Positions 18,183-27,051 of a stretch of 64,000 bases of DNA are shown here, in pieces; the stretch's first letter is position 1; every line of letters starts with the position of its first letter. The stretch is from Methanofastidiosum sp. (lineage in GTDB: Archaea > Methanobacteriota_B > Thermococci > Methanofastidiosales > Methanofastidiosaceae): the NCBI GenBank assembly GCA_035362715.1, contig DAOSDU010000008.1, positions 24,815 through 88,814 of the forward strand, written 5' to 3'. A model generated the notes under the pieces. It was not told the DNA's origin. It did not search any database and saw only the letters and a list, made by a program, of their open reading frames with translations. A program made the position numbers and the translations under genes.

Positions 18183-18203
18183 ATTAATAAATCTTTTGAT
18201 AAG
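18183..18203 (-). promoter_or_regulatory. Promoter of S-layer paralogue 1
   Basis: Read on the minus strand, CAAAAGATTTATTAATAATC matches the core promoter of paralogue 3 (CAAAAGATTTATAAATAATC) at all but one position. It is about 65-85 nt upstream of the start codon, so the transcript has an untranslated leader. Confidence 0.55.
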
Positions 18204-18221
18204 GAGACCGAAAAAACATCA

Positions 18222-18350
18222 GAACTTACTTTTAAAGCATGTCCTAATATTTTTATTCTCGTAAGATTTCACCTCTATTGATAAACAATAATGTTTTTCT
18301 ATAATATTTATTATTTACTACTATATAAATGTTTTGGTTGCAATAATAGA
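18222..18350 (-). pseudogene. Decayed 5' end of a fourth S-layer gene, promoter still intact
   Basis: Minus-strand sequence from about 18350 down to 18228 aligns with the promoter, leader and first codons of paralogue 2 (24194-24285). Shared are GGTTGCAATAATAGA (plus strand), the TATA box TTTATATAG (about 18322-18329), the leader CAATAGAGGTGAAAT and the opening codons. The start codon is ACG instead of ATG (18262-18260). The frame reads T-RIKILGHALKV against M-RIRMLGAALTG in paralogue 2. Homology then stops and runs straight into the promoter of paralogue 1. Transcripts from this promoter could read into paralogue 1. Confidence 0.7.
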
Positions 18351-18521
18351 TTGTATTGTGTAAGATTGTTGTAATAGTTCAACAATCTAAAAGAGAGAGA
18401 TATAGTAGATAAGAGATAAAAATTTGAAATTATGCTCTATAATTAAATTCAATTTTTTAAAAAGTTCTTTTCTAGAAAAGAGTAAATTGTTTTTAAAAAA
18501 TAAGATAAAAGAAAAAATAAA
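18351..18521. other. AT-rich spacer between hppA end and S-layer remnant promoter
   Basis: It contains a 9-bp inverted repeat AGATTGTTG/CAACAATCT with an 8-nt loop (18363-18388) and a 14-bp palindrome CTTTTCTAGAAAAG (18467-18480). Either could belong to hppA transcript termination on the minus strand, and the first could be an operator upstream of the remnant promoter. No coding frame is seen. Confidence 0.35.
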
Positions 18522-20507
18522 TTAAATTATTCCTGACCCAAAAAGAACTGCAAAGATTATAGCAAGTGTATTCATTACCTTGATCAGTGGATTTATTGCA
18601 GGTCCTGCTGTGTCCTTTGATGGGTCACCTACTGTGTCACCTACTACAGCTGCAGCGTGTGCTGGGCTTCCTTTACCGCCAAGATTCCCATCTTCAATGT
18701 ACTTCTTTGCGTTGTCCCATGCTCCACCGCCAGTTGCAAGCATCAATGCCAATAGGAATCCTGATAATATGCTTCCTATTAACATCCCACCCAATGCTAT
18801 CTTTCCCAGTATGAATCCAACGAGTAGAGGGGATACGACTGCTATTATACCTGGAAGCATTAGCTCTTTTAGCGATGCTTTTGTCACAATGTCGACACAC
18901 CTTGCGTAGTCGGGCTCAGTTTTTCCTTCCATAATGCCTTTCATTTCTTTAAACTGTCTTCTGACTTCTTCAACTATGGAAAACGCTGCTTTCCCGACTG
19001 CCTTCATGCAAAGGGACGAGAATAAGAAAGGTATCAATGCACCAAGGAATAACCCCACGATGACCTTTTCGTCAGATAGGCTGAATATGATTTCCTGCCC
19101 AGGTGCAAACCTTGCTATTTCATCGACATATGCAGCAAATAAGGTAAGTGATGCCAGTGCTGCAGACCCAATTGCAAATGCCTTTGTTACTGCTTTTGTT
19201 GTGTTTCCAACTGAATCAAGTGCATCTGTTGTCTTTCTAATTTCATCTGGCAGGTGGGCCATCTCTGCTATACCGCCTGCATTGTCTGTTATTGGGCCGT
19301 AGCTATCAAGAGCAACTACTATTGCTGTTAGGGATACCATTGACATTGCGGCTATTGCGATTCCATATAGTCCAGCTAAAGAGTGAGATATCAATATCCC
19401 AGCACATATTACTAAGACCGGCATAAGTGTTGATTCCATCCCGACAGAAAGTCCTGTGATGATGTTTACTGCAGCCCCAGACTGGGAAGCGTGCGCAATA
19501 CTTCTAACGGGCCTGTGTGGCTTTGCTGTGTAGTATTCAGTGATAAAGAACATTAGAATTGCAATTACTATTCCAACAACTGTAGCTAAGAACAAAGCGA
19601 TATCAAGTTTAAGGTATGTTATAGTTACTAGGTAGAAACCTATCAATGAGAAAATTGCTGAGGCAAAAACACCTTTGTACAGTGTTTGCATAATGTTGTC
19701 TTTTCCTCTCACAAAAAATGACCCCAGTATAGAGCCTATGATTCCTATTGCACCAAGAATCAATGGGTATATTACATAAATGTCATTTTTGCCAAGTGTA
19801 ACACCTAAAAGCATTGCACCTATGGCTGTTACTGCGTATGTCTCAAATAGGTCTGCCCCCATCCCGGCACAGTCACCCACGTTGTCGCCAACATTATCAG
19901 CAATTACTGCAGGATTTCTTGGATCGTCCTCAGGTATACCTTTCTCAATTTTTCCGATTAGATCAGCACCGACGTCAGCAGCCTTTGTGTATATCCCACC
20001 GCCAATTCTAGCAAATAAGGATATTAGACATCCACCGAAGCCAAATCCAATTATTAAGGCTGGATCCCTGTAAAGATAATAGAATCCACTGACACCTAAT
20101 AAGGCCAAACCTGCAACAGACATCCCTGTTACAGCCCCTCCCTGAAATGAGAGCCTTAAAGCTTTTCCAACGCCTTGTTTAGCAATTGACGCAACTCTGA
20201 CATTTGCTCTTGTAGATATGCTCATGCCTATAAATCCAGCTAGAGCACTGAAAATAGCACCAACTACAAACGTTAAAGTAGTTTCAATATTAATAAATAT
20301 ACCAAAAACAACTGCAAGAATTGCTGCGATTATTGCTATAGTTGTATATTCTCTTTTTAGAAACGCCATGGCGCCTTTGTAAATGGCATTTGATATTTTA
20401 AGCATGTTCTTATCTGTGACTTTATACGATAGAACAACTTTTGCCAATACAAGACCATAGATAATACCAGCTATCCCAATTAGAATAGCTATTAAAGTAA
20501 AGTCCAT
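18522..20507 (-). CDS. hppA: Membrane-bound H+-translocating pyrophosphatase, K+-independent type
   Basis: 661 residues with about 16 membrane segments. It couples pyrophosphate hydrolysis to ion pumping. Catalytic-loop motifs include DVGADLIGKIEKGIPEDDPRNPAVIADNVGDN-like sequence around residues 175-205 and GDTVGDPSKDTAGPA near the C-terminus. The diagnostic GNTTKA (lysine at the position that is alanine in K+-dependent enzymes) predicts a K+-independent, proton-pumping enzyme. Strong GGAGG lies before ATG 20507. It sits between S-layer paralogues 1 and 2 but has its own leader. The role in recycling biosynthetic pyrophosphate is established for the family. Confidence 0.95.
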   Translation of the reverse strand: MDFTLIAILIGIAGIIYGLVLAKVVLSYKVTDKNMLKISNAIYKGAMAFLKREYTTIAIIAAILAVVFGIFINIETTLTFVVGAIFSALAGFIGMSISTRANVRVASIAKQGVGKALRLSFQGGAVTGMSVAGLALLGVSGFYYLYRDPALIIGFGFGGCLISLFARIGGGIYTKAADVGADLIGKIEKGIPEDDPRNPAVIADNVGDNVGDCAGMGADLFETYAVTAIGAMLLGVTLGKNDIYVIYPLILGAIGIIGSILGSFFVRGKDNIMQTLYKGVFASAIFSLIGFYLVTITYLKLDIALFLATVVGIVIAILMFFITEYYTAKPHRPVRSIAHASQSGAAVNIITGLSVGMESTLMPVLVICAGILISHSLAGLYGIAIAAMSMVSLTAIVVALDSYGPITDNAGGIAEMAHLPDEIRKTTDALDSVGNTTKAVTKAFAIGSAALASLTLFAAYVDEIARFAPGQEIIFSLSDEKVIVGLFLGALIPFLFSSLCMKAVGKAAFSIVEEVRRQFKEMKGIMEGKTEPDYARCVDIVTKASLKELMLPGIIAVVSPLLVGFILGKIALGGMLIGSILSGFLLALMLATGGGAWDNAKKYIEDGNLGGKGSPAHAAAVVGDTVGDPSKDTAGPAINPLIKVMNTLAIIFAVLFGSGII

Positions 20508-20593
20508 TTTTTCTAACCTCCTTTTTATTTCGTCTCAAAGGAGATTCATATTTAAGTATTGTGGTTAAATTAGAAGAAAAAAGAATAGAAAAA

Positions 20594-21223
20594 TTATTTA
20601 AGTTTTTTTAGCTCTTGGTAAGTTGCGTTGGCATCTTCTTTTGCTAAGTAATACTGACCTAGAAACTCATCCCCTCTCTCGAAGTCTCCCTTAGCATTTA
20701 AATCATTCTGTTTAATATCTTCAATTATTAATGGGTCAGAGAGATTTGCATCGGTTGCATAATAGTACATTACTGCGCCAACTGATTGGGTCGCACCTTT
20801 GTACCTACCTATGTTATTTGCAAGCAATTGTTGTGATGTCCTCAATGTGATTACAAGTTGATTGGCCTTAGTTTTAGCCTCGTCACCTTTAATATCTTTA
20901 ACAGTATCGAAAAGTTCTGTTATCTGAGTTGAGTAAGTCAGATTTTTACTGGCAATTTCATCCAACAAGATGACTTCAGATTCGAGCATTGAAAGAACGT
21001 ATTTATGATCGACATTTGCGGCTTCTCTGTTCTTGGTAACATATTCAATTCTTTTTGTCTGCTGATCCCAGTAAGAATTATATACGGTGTCTATCTCTTT
21101 TTGAGTCGTTTCTATTTTTCCATACGACTCAAAGAATTTATCAGGTATTTGAGTCTGATTTACACACATTGCTAAAGAGCAAACTAAAAATAATGCTCCA
21201 ATTACTAAAAACTGTCTTTTCAT
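20594..21223 (-). CDS. Putative lipoprotein, function unknown
   Basis: 209 residues from ATG 21223. The N-terminus is a signal sequence with a lipobox-like CSLAMC, so the mature protein would start with a lipid-modified cysteine on the outer face. The rest is mostly helical and acidic (for example EVILLDEIASKNLTYSTQIT), with no recognised domain. A GTG three codons upstream is open, but GTGATAGG then serves as a ribosome site for the ATG. It lies 86 bp before hppA on the same strand and could be its upstream transcription partner. Confidence 0.65.
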   Translation of the reverse strand: MKRQFLVIGALFLVCSLAMCVNQTQIPDKFFESYGKIETTQKEIDTVYNSYWDQQTKRIEYVTKNREAANVDHKYVLSMLESEVILLDEIASKNLTYSTQITELFDTVKDIKGDEAKTKANQLVITLRTSQQLLANNIGRYKGATQSVGAVMYYYATDANLSDPLIIEDIKQNDLNAKGDFERGDEFLGQYYLAKEDANATYQELKKLK

Positions 21224-21341
21224 GCCTATCACTATTCTAAGAATTGAAGGGCCGTTTTTAAAGTTTTTGTCTTAGATTTATAAGTAGAGGTAAGAAAGCT
21301 TTAAAAACTGGAGTTGTGACCTATTTCAAAGGAGGAATTAC

Positions 21342-21737
21342 ATGGGTGACAAAAAGCAAGTTGAGGTCAGGACTTTACGAGAAGGTGGATTCATTCTAAT
21401 CGATGATGAGCCATGTAAAATTATTAAGATTCAAACTTCTTCTCCTGGAAAGCATGGTGCAGCCAAGGCCAAAATGGAGGCATTTGGAGTTTATGATGAC
21501 AAGAGAAGGACTATTGTTAAACCAACTTCTGATAAGGTATTTGTGCCTATAATTGACAAGAAAAGTGGCCTAGTTAATGCCGTAATGGGAGAAAAAATCC
21601 AGCTTATGGACATGGAAACATACGAAACGTTTGAAATTCCTTTGCCCAGTGAATTTAGCGCTCAAGAGCTTGAAGGTAAAGAAGTTGAATACCACGAGAC
21701 CATGGGTAGAATAAAAATTGCACGAATAAAAGGATAA
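21342..21737 (+). CDS. Translation factor aIF5A
   Basis: 131 residues, the archaeal length. aIF5A helps ribosomes through difficult peptide bonds and in termination. The hypusine/deoxyhypusine loop SSPGKHGAAK places the modified lysine at residue 37, and GGFILIDDEPCKIIKI precedes it. The C-terminal OB-fold carries MDMETYETFEIPLP. A near-perfect AAAGGAGG lies 6 nt before the ATG, unlike the many leaderless genes here, as expected for a highly translated gene. TATA-like boxes lie near 21270-21280 and 21299. Deoxyhypusine synthase is not in the window. Confidence 0.97.
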   Translation: MGDKKQVEVRTLREGGFILIDDEPCKIIKIQTSSPGKHGAAKAKMEAFGVYDDKRRTIVKPTSDKVFVPIIDKKSGLVNAVMGEKIQLMDMETYETFEIPLPSEFSAQELEGKEVEYHETMGRIKIARIKG

Positions 21738-21788
21738 ACATTTTTTATATAAAATTTAAAAATTAAAAAAAATAAATTTTTAATTTAT

Positions 21789-24194
21789 TTATCTCAACTG
21801 AGATACTAACTGCTGAGCAGCGAGCCTTGTTTCTTCCCTGTTTGCACCAGCTACTATTAGGACATCATATCCTCTACCGAATGGGTCTGCTATCCATTCC
21901 CATTCACCAGGTGATGTTGCCCAGTTAACTGTTGATGCACCCATGTTACCAAGATCTCTTACGATGCTGTTGTATACTGGTCCACCTACAAGAACTAAGT
22001 TCTTTTGAAGTGATGCAGTGTTTATTTCAATGTCAAGCTTTATGAGCTCAATTGGGTCGATGTTTACACTCTTTGTGTAGGTAATTGACTGAGCAGTGTC
22101 TACTGTGGTCTGAGATACCATAATTTTTGCACCGTCTGCATCTGTGGTATCGCTGTTAGCTCTTCCGAAGTAAGTAGCCATGTATATTGGATTAAAATCA
22201 GCTGTTACGCCAGAGTGTCCGTATAATTGGCCATATGCAAGATCTGTTGGATCTTGACCATTCAATGTTGTATTGGCTTTTCCAAAGTCAATGTCCTGGA
22301 TTGTTACAGAGAAGTAGTTCTCTGGACCGTTTATAGTAAATGCAGTTTCACAGTCTGGTATGTCAATGTTGTCACAAAGCTGGAGTTCCAAGGTATCATA
22401 GTTTGCATCTGGGCATGGTATATCACATTTTGGCGCAGGCTGCCATAGTATGTATGCAGCGTTTATATCGCCGTCTATATCTTCATGGTCTTCCCAAGCC
22501 TGCCATCCTATATCTACCTCTCCAGAAACATTGTATGCTACTTTTCTCCATCCACCAGTAATAGCCAATCCATAGTCATTTGGTGTTGTGACGAATGGGT
22601 CACAGCATCCCTTGTCTTCAAACCATCCAAAGTCTTCAACAGCGTAGATGTTGAATTCTGCCAAGTATGTACCGTCTGCACCGACGAATGTCTTAATACC
22701 GTCGAGCATAAATGGTGTGTACTTGAAGAGATCGTATGTTTTTCCGTCAATTTCCTTAGATTTTGTAATTTTGACCTTGTATGGGTCGTATTCGTTTCTC
22801 CTTGTTGGGTTGGATGTGAATGATCCTCCTCCACCGTAAACTGCACATGTTGGACAGCATTCAAGACATACTCCCTGAGAATCCATGACCATTATAAAGC
22901 TAAATGGAGAAGCTAATTCTGGTCCGGAAACTGTTACAAATGCCTTGTTTTCGTAAATGTTGACATCAGATAAGTTTATTGTCCATCCATGGAAGGAATA
23001 AGAGTCGCCTACTTTCATGATTTTTTCTTTTTCTGCATATGGTTTACCATAAGCAAAGTAAGCTCCAAGGTATGTCCCATCTCCGTCAGTGCTGTAAGTT
23101 GCACCGGCAAAAAGAGGGTTATACATCTTTCCAAGGAATTTAATCTCATTTAAACGACCTTTTACTGCAGTTTCAAAGTCAACCATTCCATCACAGTGAC
23201 TAATTCCGCAGATGTTCTGACCGTTTTCTAACAATGGGTATCTGATTTCGGTTGTTCTGTAGACAATACCTGATGCATGACCTCTGTCTCCTCTAAGATC
23301 CACAAGTCCATCTGGTGTTGTTTCAATATCTGCAAGTATTACCTGAATCTCCTCATGAGCTTCCATTTCGGTACCTGTACCACCGAATAAGTAATCACAG
23401 TCTTCATCGTATTCATTACCTGTGTTGACATCTACCCAAGCCTTTGTTGTGTAGAATGCGTATTCTCCTGTGACATAATTAAAGTCCCATGAACCGTTTC
23501 CATTGTCATAGCTTCCGCCCGCATATGCTGGTAAAACTCTTACTATTGGATCTGTTGGTGAACCGGCAACTCTAGTATTTATAAGCGCATATGATGATGT
23601 GCCTCCTCCAGCTGATGGAGAAACTTTGTATACTCTGTTATTTGAATCCCAATCCTTTGGAGAGTTTGAGAACCAAAGTGTGTTTAATTCTCTTGCAACT
23701 ACGGCTCCGTCAGGATTTCTTATTTCTTTAGGCATTGCTAATGCAACTGAGAGATCATATGCCCCATTTACTGGCCATGTATCATTTGCTGTTTCCCAGA
23801 ACTGTGTGGAAAAAAGCTCATAGTCAGTGTACCATTTTGCTCTTGCTGCGTTTAAGTCGCATGTTGCATAGTAGTATTCGATATTTTTACTGCTTTTATC
23901 GAAAGAGTAGTTGTAGTCCATCATGTAATCAAATGTTGTACTAGCAGACCTTGTAACAGTCTTAGTTTCTTCAATAGTTGCCATGTTTCCAACTGCTGCT
24001 GCGATTAAAGATCCAGATACTACATCGGATGCGTTGGCTGTTGCACCAACGGCAATGACGACATCAGGTTCTCCTGTGATTGGATCAATGAAAAAGCTTT
24101 TTGGTGGAACTGTTGCAGCTGATGCAGCTCCTGCTAATGTTGCTCCTAACATTAAGGCTCCCGTTAAAGCAGCCCCTAACATTCTTATTCTCAT
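21789..24194 (-). CDS. S-layer protein, Methanococcus type (paralogue 2)
   Basis: 801 residues. It has the same plan as paralogue 1: signal peptide (about 1-27), S-layer N-domain (SFFIDPITGEPDVVIAVGAT), mixed beta central region with GIKTFVGADGTYLAEFN, and S-layer C-domain (NLVLVGGPVYNSIVRDL, GYDVLIVAGANREETRL). All 14 cysteines are conserved. It is the most divergent of the three (SHCDGMVDFETAVKGRLNE where the others have CWGMIDFETARAGYLNE). A strong GAGGTGA precedes the ATG, and the leader contains a small hairpin (24213-24230). It is convergent with aIF5A, 51 bp apart. Confidence 0.93.
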   Translation of the reverse strand: MRIRMLGAALTGALMLGATLAGAASAATVPPKSFFIDPITGEPDVVIAVGATANASDVVSGSLIAAAVGNMATIEETKTVTRSASTTFDYMMDYNYSFDKSSKNIEYYYATCDLNAARAKWYTDYELFSTQFWETANDTWPVNGAYDLSVALAMPKEIRNPDGAVVARELNTLWFSNSPKDWDSNNRVYKVSPSAGGGTSSYALINTRVAGSPTDPIVRVLPAYAGGSYDNGNGSWDFNYVTGEYAFYTTKAWVDVNTGNEYDEDCDYLFGGTGTEMEAHEEIQVILADIETTPDGLVDLRGDRGHASGIVYRTTEIRYPLLENGQNICGISHCDGMVDFETAVKGRLNEIKFLGKMYNPLFAGATYSTDGDGTYLGAYFAYGKPYAEKEKIMKVGDSYSFHGWTINLSDVNIYENKAFVTVSGPELASPFSFIMVMDSQGVCLECCPTCAVYGGGGSFTSNPTRRNEYDPYKVKITKSKEIDGKTYDLFKYTPFMLDGIKTFVGADGTYLAEFNIYAVEDFGWFEDKGCCDPFVTTPNDYGLAITGGWRKVAYNVSGEVDIGWQAWEDHEDIDGDINAAYILWQPAPKCDIPCPDANYDTLELQLCDNIDIPDCETAFTINGPENYFSVTIQDIDFGKANTTLNGQDPTDLAYGQLYGHSGVTADFNPIYMATYFGRANSDTTDADGAKIMVSQTTVDTAQSITYTKSVNIDPIELIKLDIEINTASLQKNLVLVGGPVYNSIVRDLGNMGASTVNWATSPGEWEWIADPFGRGYDVLIVAGANREETRLAAQQLVSQLR

Positions 24195-24206
24195 ATTATT
24201 TCACCT

Positions 24207-24285
24207 CTATTGCTAAACAATAACGTTTAGCTACAATATACTATATTTTTTTATAGTATATAAATCTTTTGGTTGCAATAATAGA
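24207..24285 (-). promoter_or_regulatory. Promoter and leader hairpin of S-layer paralogue 2
   Basis: On the minus strand the core is ACCAAAAGATTTATATACTA, with the TATA box at 24257-24264 and expected transcription start near 24235. The leader of about 40 nt includes CTAAAC-GTTATT-GTTTAG (24230-24213), a 6-bp hairpin ending a few bases before GAGGTGA. The same promoter and leader survive in the remnant at 18222-18350, where the hairpin is weaker. Confidence 0.6.
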
Positions 24286-24515
24286 ATAAAATAATTATAG
24301 TAATATTAATTAAAATATTCAATGATTTATTAATTTATTGACTATAGTGTAATAAAAATAAGTTAATAGAAAGTAGATAAAATACAAAAGAGACTAAATT
24401 ATTCTTTAAATTGATTATTCGCAAGAAAAAGTGCCTATTTAGAGAAAAGAGTTCTTGATTAAAAAATTTTAATAAAATAAAAGAAAAAAATAAATTAAAA
24501 TATATTTATTTTAAT
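24286..24515. other. AT-rich spacer between S-layer paralogues 3 and 2
   Basis: This contains the 3' end of paralogue 3 transcription and sequence upstream of the paralogue 2 promoter. It is A/T runs throughout with no coding frame and no clear repeat apart from low-complexity sequence. Confidence 0.4.
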
Positions 24516-26948
24516 TTAGTTCAACATTGCGACTAAGTCTTCTGCTGCCATTCTTGTTTCTTCTCTGTTGGCACCAGCAACGATTAATACATCGTATCCC
24601 TTTGCCATTGGGTCTGCAATCCATTCCCATTCTCCGGCAGAGGTTGCCCAGTCAACTGTGGATGCTCCCATGTCGACTAAGTCCTTTACGATGCTGTTGT
24701 ATACTGGTCCACCGACAAGAATTAAGTTTCTTGTGTTTGTGGCAGTGTTGACTTCTATGTCAAGCTTTATGAGCTCTACTGGGTCGATCTTGACGTTTGC
24801 TGTGTATTTTATTGTGTCGCCCTTTGTGGACATGTTGATTCTTAGGTATACACCGTCTAAATCTGCACCGTCTTTTGTTGTCTGACCAACATATACTGGT
24901 GAAGAACCATCGTAATCAGTAAACACTGCATCAACGAGGGAAGTTGGAGTATCTATAGATTTAGTAGCTGGTATGTATGTTGTAGCAGTTGATGTTGTTG
25001 CGAAAGGAAGGCCAGCATTGTATTTTCCAAAGTCGACATCAACTACCTCAACGGTGAAGTAGTTTTCTGGACCGTTGACTGTGTAAGTTGTTTCACAGTT
25101 TGGTATATTGATTGTGTCACAAAGCTGTAATTCCAATGTATCAAAGTTTGCATCTGGACAGTATCCGCCACATTGTGCAGCTGGTCTCCAAAGAACGTAT
25201 TCTTCAATTGGGTGTGTTGTTGATGTTAAAGTTACAGCATTTTCTTCCCATGCTACCCAATCACCTTCATCTATAGTTTGCTGGATAACTCTTCTCCATC
25301 CACCTGTTATGGCTAGACCGTAGTCATTTGGTGTTGTGACAAATGGGTCGCAACATCCCTTATCTTCAAGGTAGCCGTAGTCTTCAATTGCGTAAAGATT
25401 GAATTCTGCTAGGTATGTACCATCTGCACCGACGAATGTCTTAATACCGTCGAGCATGAAGTTTACATATCTGAAGAAGTCGTAAGAGTATCCGCTCTTT
25501 TCCTTTGTTACAGTTGTGTATTTAACGTATGGGTCGTATTCAGTTCTTCTTGTTGGATTGGATGTGAATGCTCCTCCTCCACCGTATGTTGCACATTCTG
25601 GACAGCATGGACCGCATGCTTCTACACCTATAGCGTCCATTACCATTATGAAGGTAAATGGTGCTGTTAGGGCTGGTCCTGCGACTGTGATGTATGCCTT
25701 GTTTTCATAAATGTTAACATCATTTAATGTTACAGTCCATCCGTGGAAGTTGTATACATCTCCGACCTTCATGATCTTTTCTTTTTCAGCAAATGGTTTA
25801 CCATACATGAAGTACCCACCAAGGTAGTAGTCAAGTCCATCGACTGTGTTTGTCCATGTGGCACCGGCAAACATTGGCTTGTACATCTTTCCGAGGAACT
25901 TAATTTCGTTTAGATATCCAGCTCTTGCAGTTTCAAAGTCAATCATACCCCAGCATTTCTTAATGCCGCAGATGTTCTGACCGTTTTCAAGAAGGGGGTA
26001 CCTGATTTCTGCTGTTCTGTAGACAATTCCTGATGCAGAGCCTCTGTCACCTATAAAGTCGGCAATACCGTTGGGCCCTGGGTCAGATTCATATTTGTCT
26101 CCAACTATTAATTGGATTTCTTCGTGAGCTTCCATTGCTGTACCTGTTCCACCAAATAGGTAGTCACAACCAACTGATGTGGAGTAGGTACCACTGTTAT
26201 CAACGTCTACCCATGCCTTTGTTGTGAAAAATCCATATGTGTTAAAGTCCCATGCACCATCTCCATCGTCGTAGCTTCCACCAGCGTATGCTGGGAGAGT
26301 TCTTGCTATTGGCGCTGTTAATGCGTCAGGTGCGACTGTATTTACTAAGATGTAATTTCTAGTTGTTCCGGCTGCTGAGCCTACTGCAAATTTATACACC
26401 CTATCCTTTGAGTCCCATTCTTTTGGTGAGTTTGAGAACCAAAGTGTTGAAAGTCCCTTAGCAACTACGTTACCAGTAGGATTTCTAACATCGCTTGGCA
26501 TTGCCAATTGAACGTATGTGTCATAACCTGCATTTGGCCAGTTGTTTTCTGATGTTTCCCATAACTGGGAAGAGTACAATGCGTAATCTGTGTACCATCT
26601 TGCTGGCCTCTTTGAAAGACAAGGTGTTGTATTATAGTCTAGTATATTCACAGCTCTAGAGTAGTTGTATTCTCCAACTTTCTCCCACTTAACTGATGCT
26701 GTCTTTGTTGTTGATGCTTCTTCTTCAACTGTTGCCATGTTTCCAATTGCTGCTGCAATAAGTGATGCAGAAACTACATCGGATGCGTTGGCCTGTGCAC
26801 CAACTACTACTGTTACGTTTGGTTGTCCCGTTGCTGGGTCAATAAACCATGACTTAGCTGGAGCTTGTGCTGCAGCGGCTGCGCCTGCTACAGTAGCTCC
26901 AATCATTGCAGCCCCTGCGAGGACTGCTCCAATTGTTCTTAATTTCAT
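24516..26948 (-). CDS. S-layer protein, Methanococcus type (paralogue 3)
   Basis: 810 residues. The signal peptide ends near AAAAAQAPA, followed by the N-domain (SWFIDPATGQPNVTVVVGAQ). The C-domain carries NLILVGGPVYNSIVKDL and GYDVLIVAGANREETRM. The 14 cysteines align with those of paralogues 1 and 2. Close similarity to paralogue 1 runs through GIADFIG, CWGMIDFETARAGYLNE and the last 130 residues, suggesting recent duplication or gene conversion. GGTG lies 7 nt before the ATG. With paralogue 2 it forms a tandem pair on the same strand, each with its own promoter. Confidence 0.93.
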   Translation of the reverse strand: MKLRTIGAVLAGAAMIGATVAGAAAAAQAPAKSWFIDPATGQPNVTVVVGAQANASDVVSASLIAAAIGNMATVEEEASTTKTASVKWEKVGEYNYSRAVNILDYNTTPCLSKRPARWYTDYALYSSQLWETSENNWPNAGYDTYVQLAMPSDVRNPTGNVVAKGLSTLWFSNSPKEWDSKDRVYKFAVGSAAGTTRNYILVNTVAPDALTAPIARTLPAYAGGSYDDGDGAWDFNTYGFFTTKAWVDVDNSGTYSTSVGCDYLFGGTGTAMEAHEEIQLIVGDKYESDPGPNGIADFIGDRGSASGIVYRTAEIRYPLLENGQNICGIKKCWGMIDFETARAGYLNEIKFLGKMYKPMFAGATWTNTVDGLDYYLGGYFMYGKPFAEKEKIMKVGDVYNFHGWTVTLNDVNIYENKAYITVAGPALTAPFTFIMVMDAIGVEACGPCCPECATYGGGGAFTSNPTRRTEYDPYVKYTTVTKEKSGYSYDFFRYVNFMLDGIKTFVGADGTYLAEFNLYAIEDYGYLEDKGCCDPFVTTPNDYGLAITGGWRRVIQQTIDEGDWVAWEENAVTLTSTTHPIEEYVLWRPAAQCGGYCPDANFDTLELQLCDTINIPNCETTYTVNGPENYFTVEVVDVDFGKYNAGLPFATTSTATTYIPATKSIDTPTSLVDAVFTDYDGSSPVYVGQTTKDGADLDGVYLRINMSTKGDTIKYTANVKIDPVELIKLDIEVNTATNTRNLILVGGPVYNSIVKDLVDMGASTVDWATSAGEWEWIADPMAKGYDVLIVAGANREETRMAAEDLVAMLN

Positions 26949-27004
26949 ATATTTTCACCTTTAATAGGTTTTAATTTAATTTCTCAAAAGGGTACAATAC
27001 CCTA

Positions 27005-27036
27005 TAGAGTTGGATTATTTATAAATCTTTTGTTTT
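27005..27036 (-). promoter_or_regulatory. Promoter of S-layer paralogue 3
   Basis: Minus-strand CAAAAGATTTATAAATAATC, with the TATA core at about 27017-27025, lies about 75 nt upstream of the start. It shares CAAAAGATTTAT with the promoters of paralogues 1 and 2, suggesting common factors or recent common origin. Confidence 0.55.
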
Positions 27037-27051
27037 AGAAAAATATAAAAA

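Noticed and set aside
18363..18388. 9-bp inverted repeat as an attachment or recombination site
   Set aside because: No matching copy elsewhere in the window and no recombinase gene. A terminator or operator is more economical.
15607..26948. Long plus-strand open frames antisense to the S-layer genes
   Set aside because: They occur at the same places in all three paralogues because the sense strand is conserved. They lack ribosome sites and protein-like composition.
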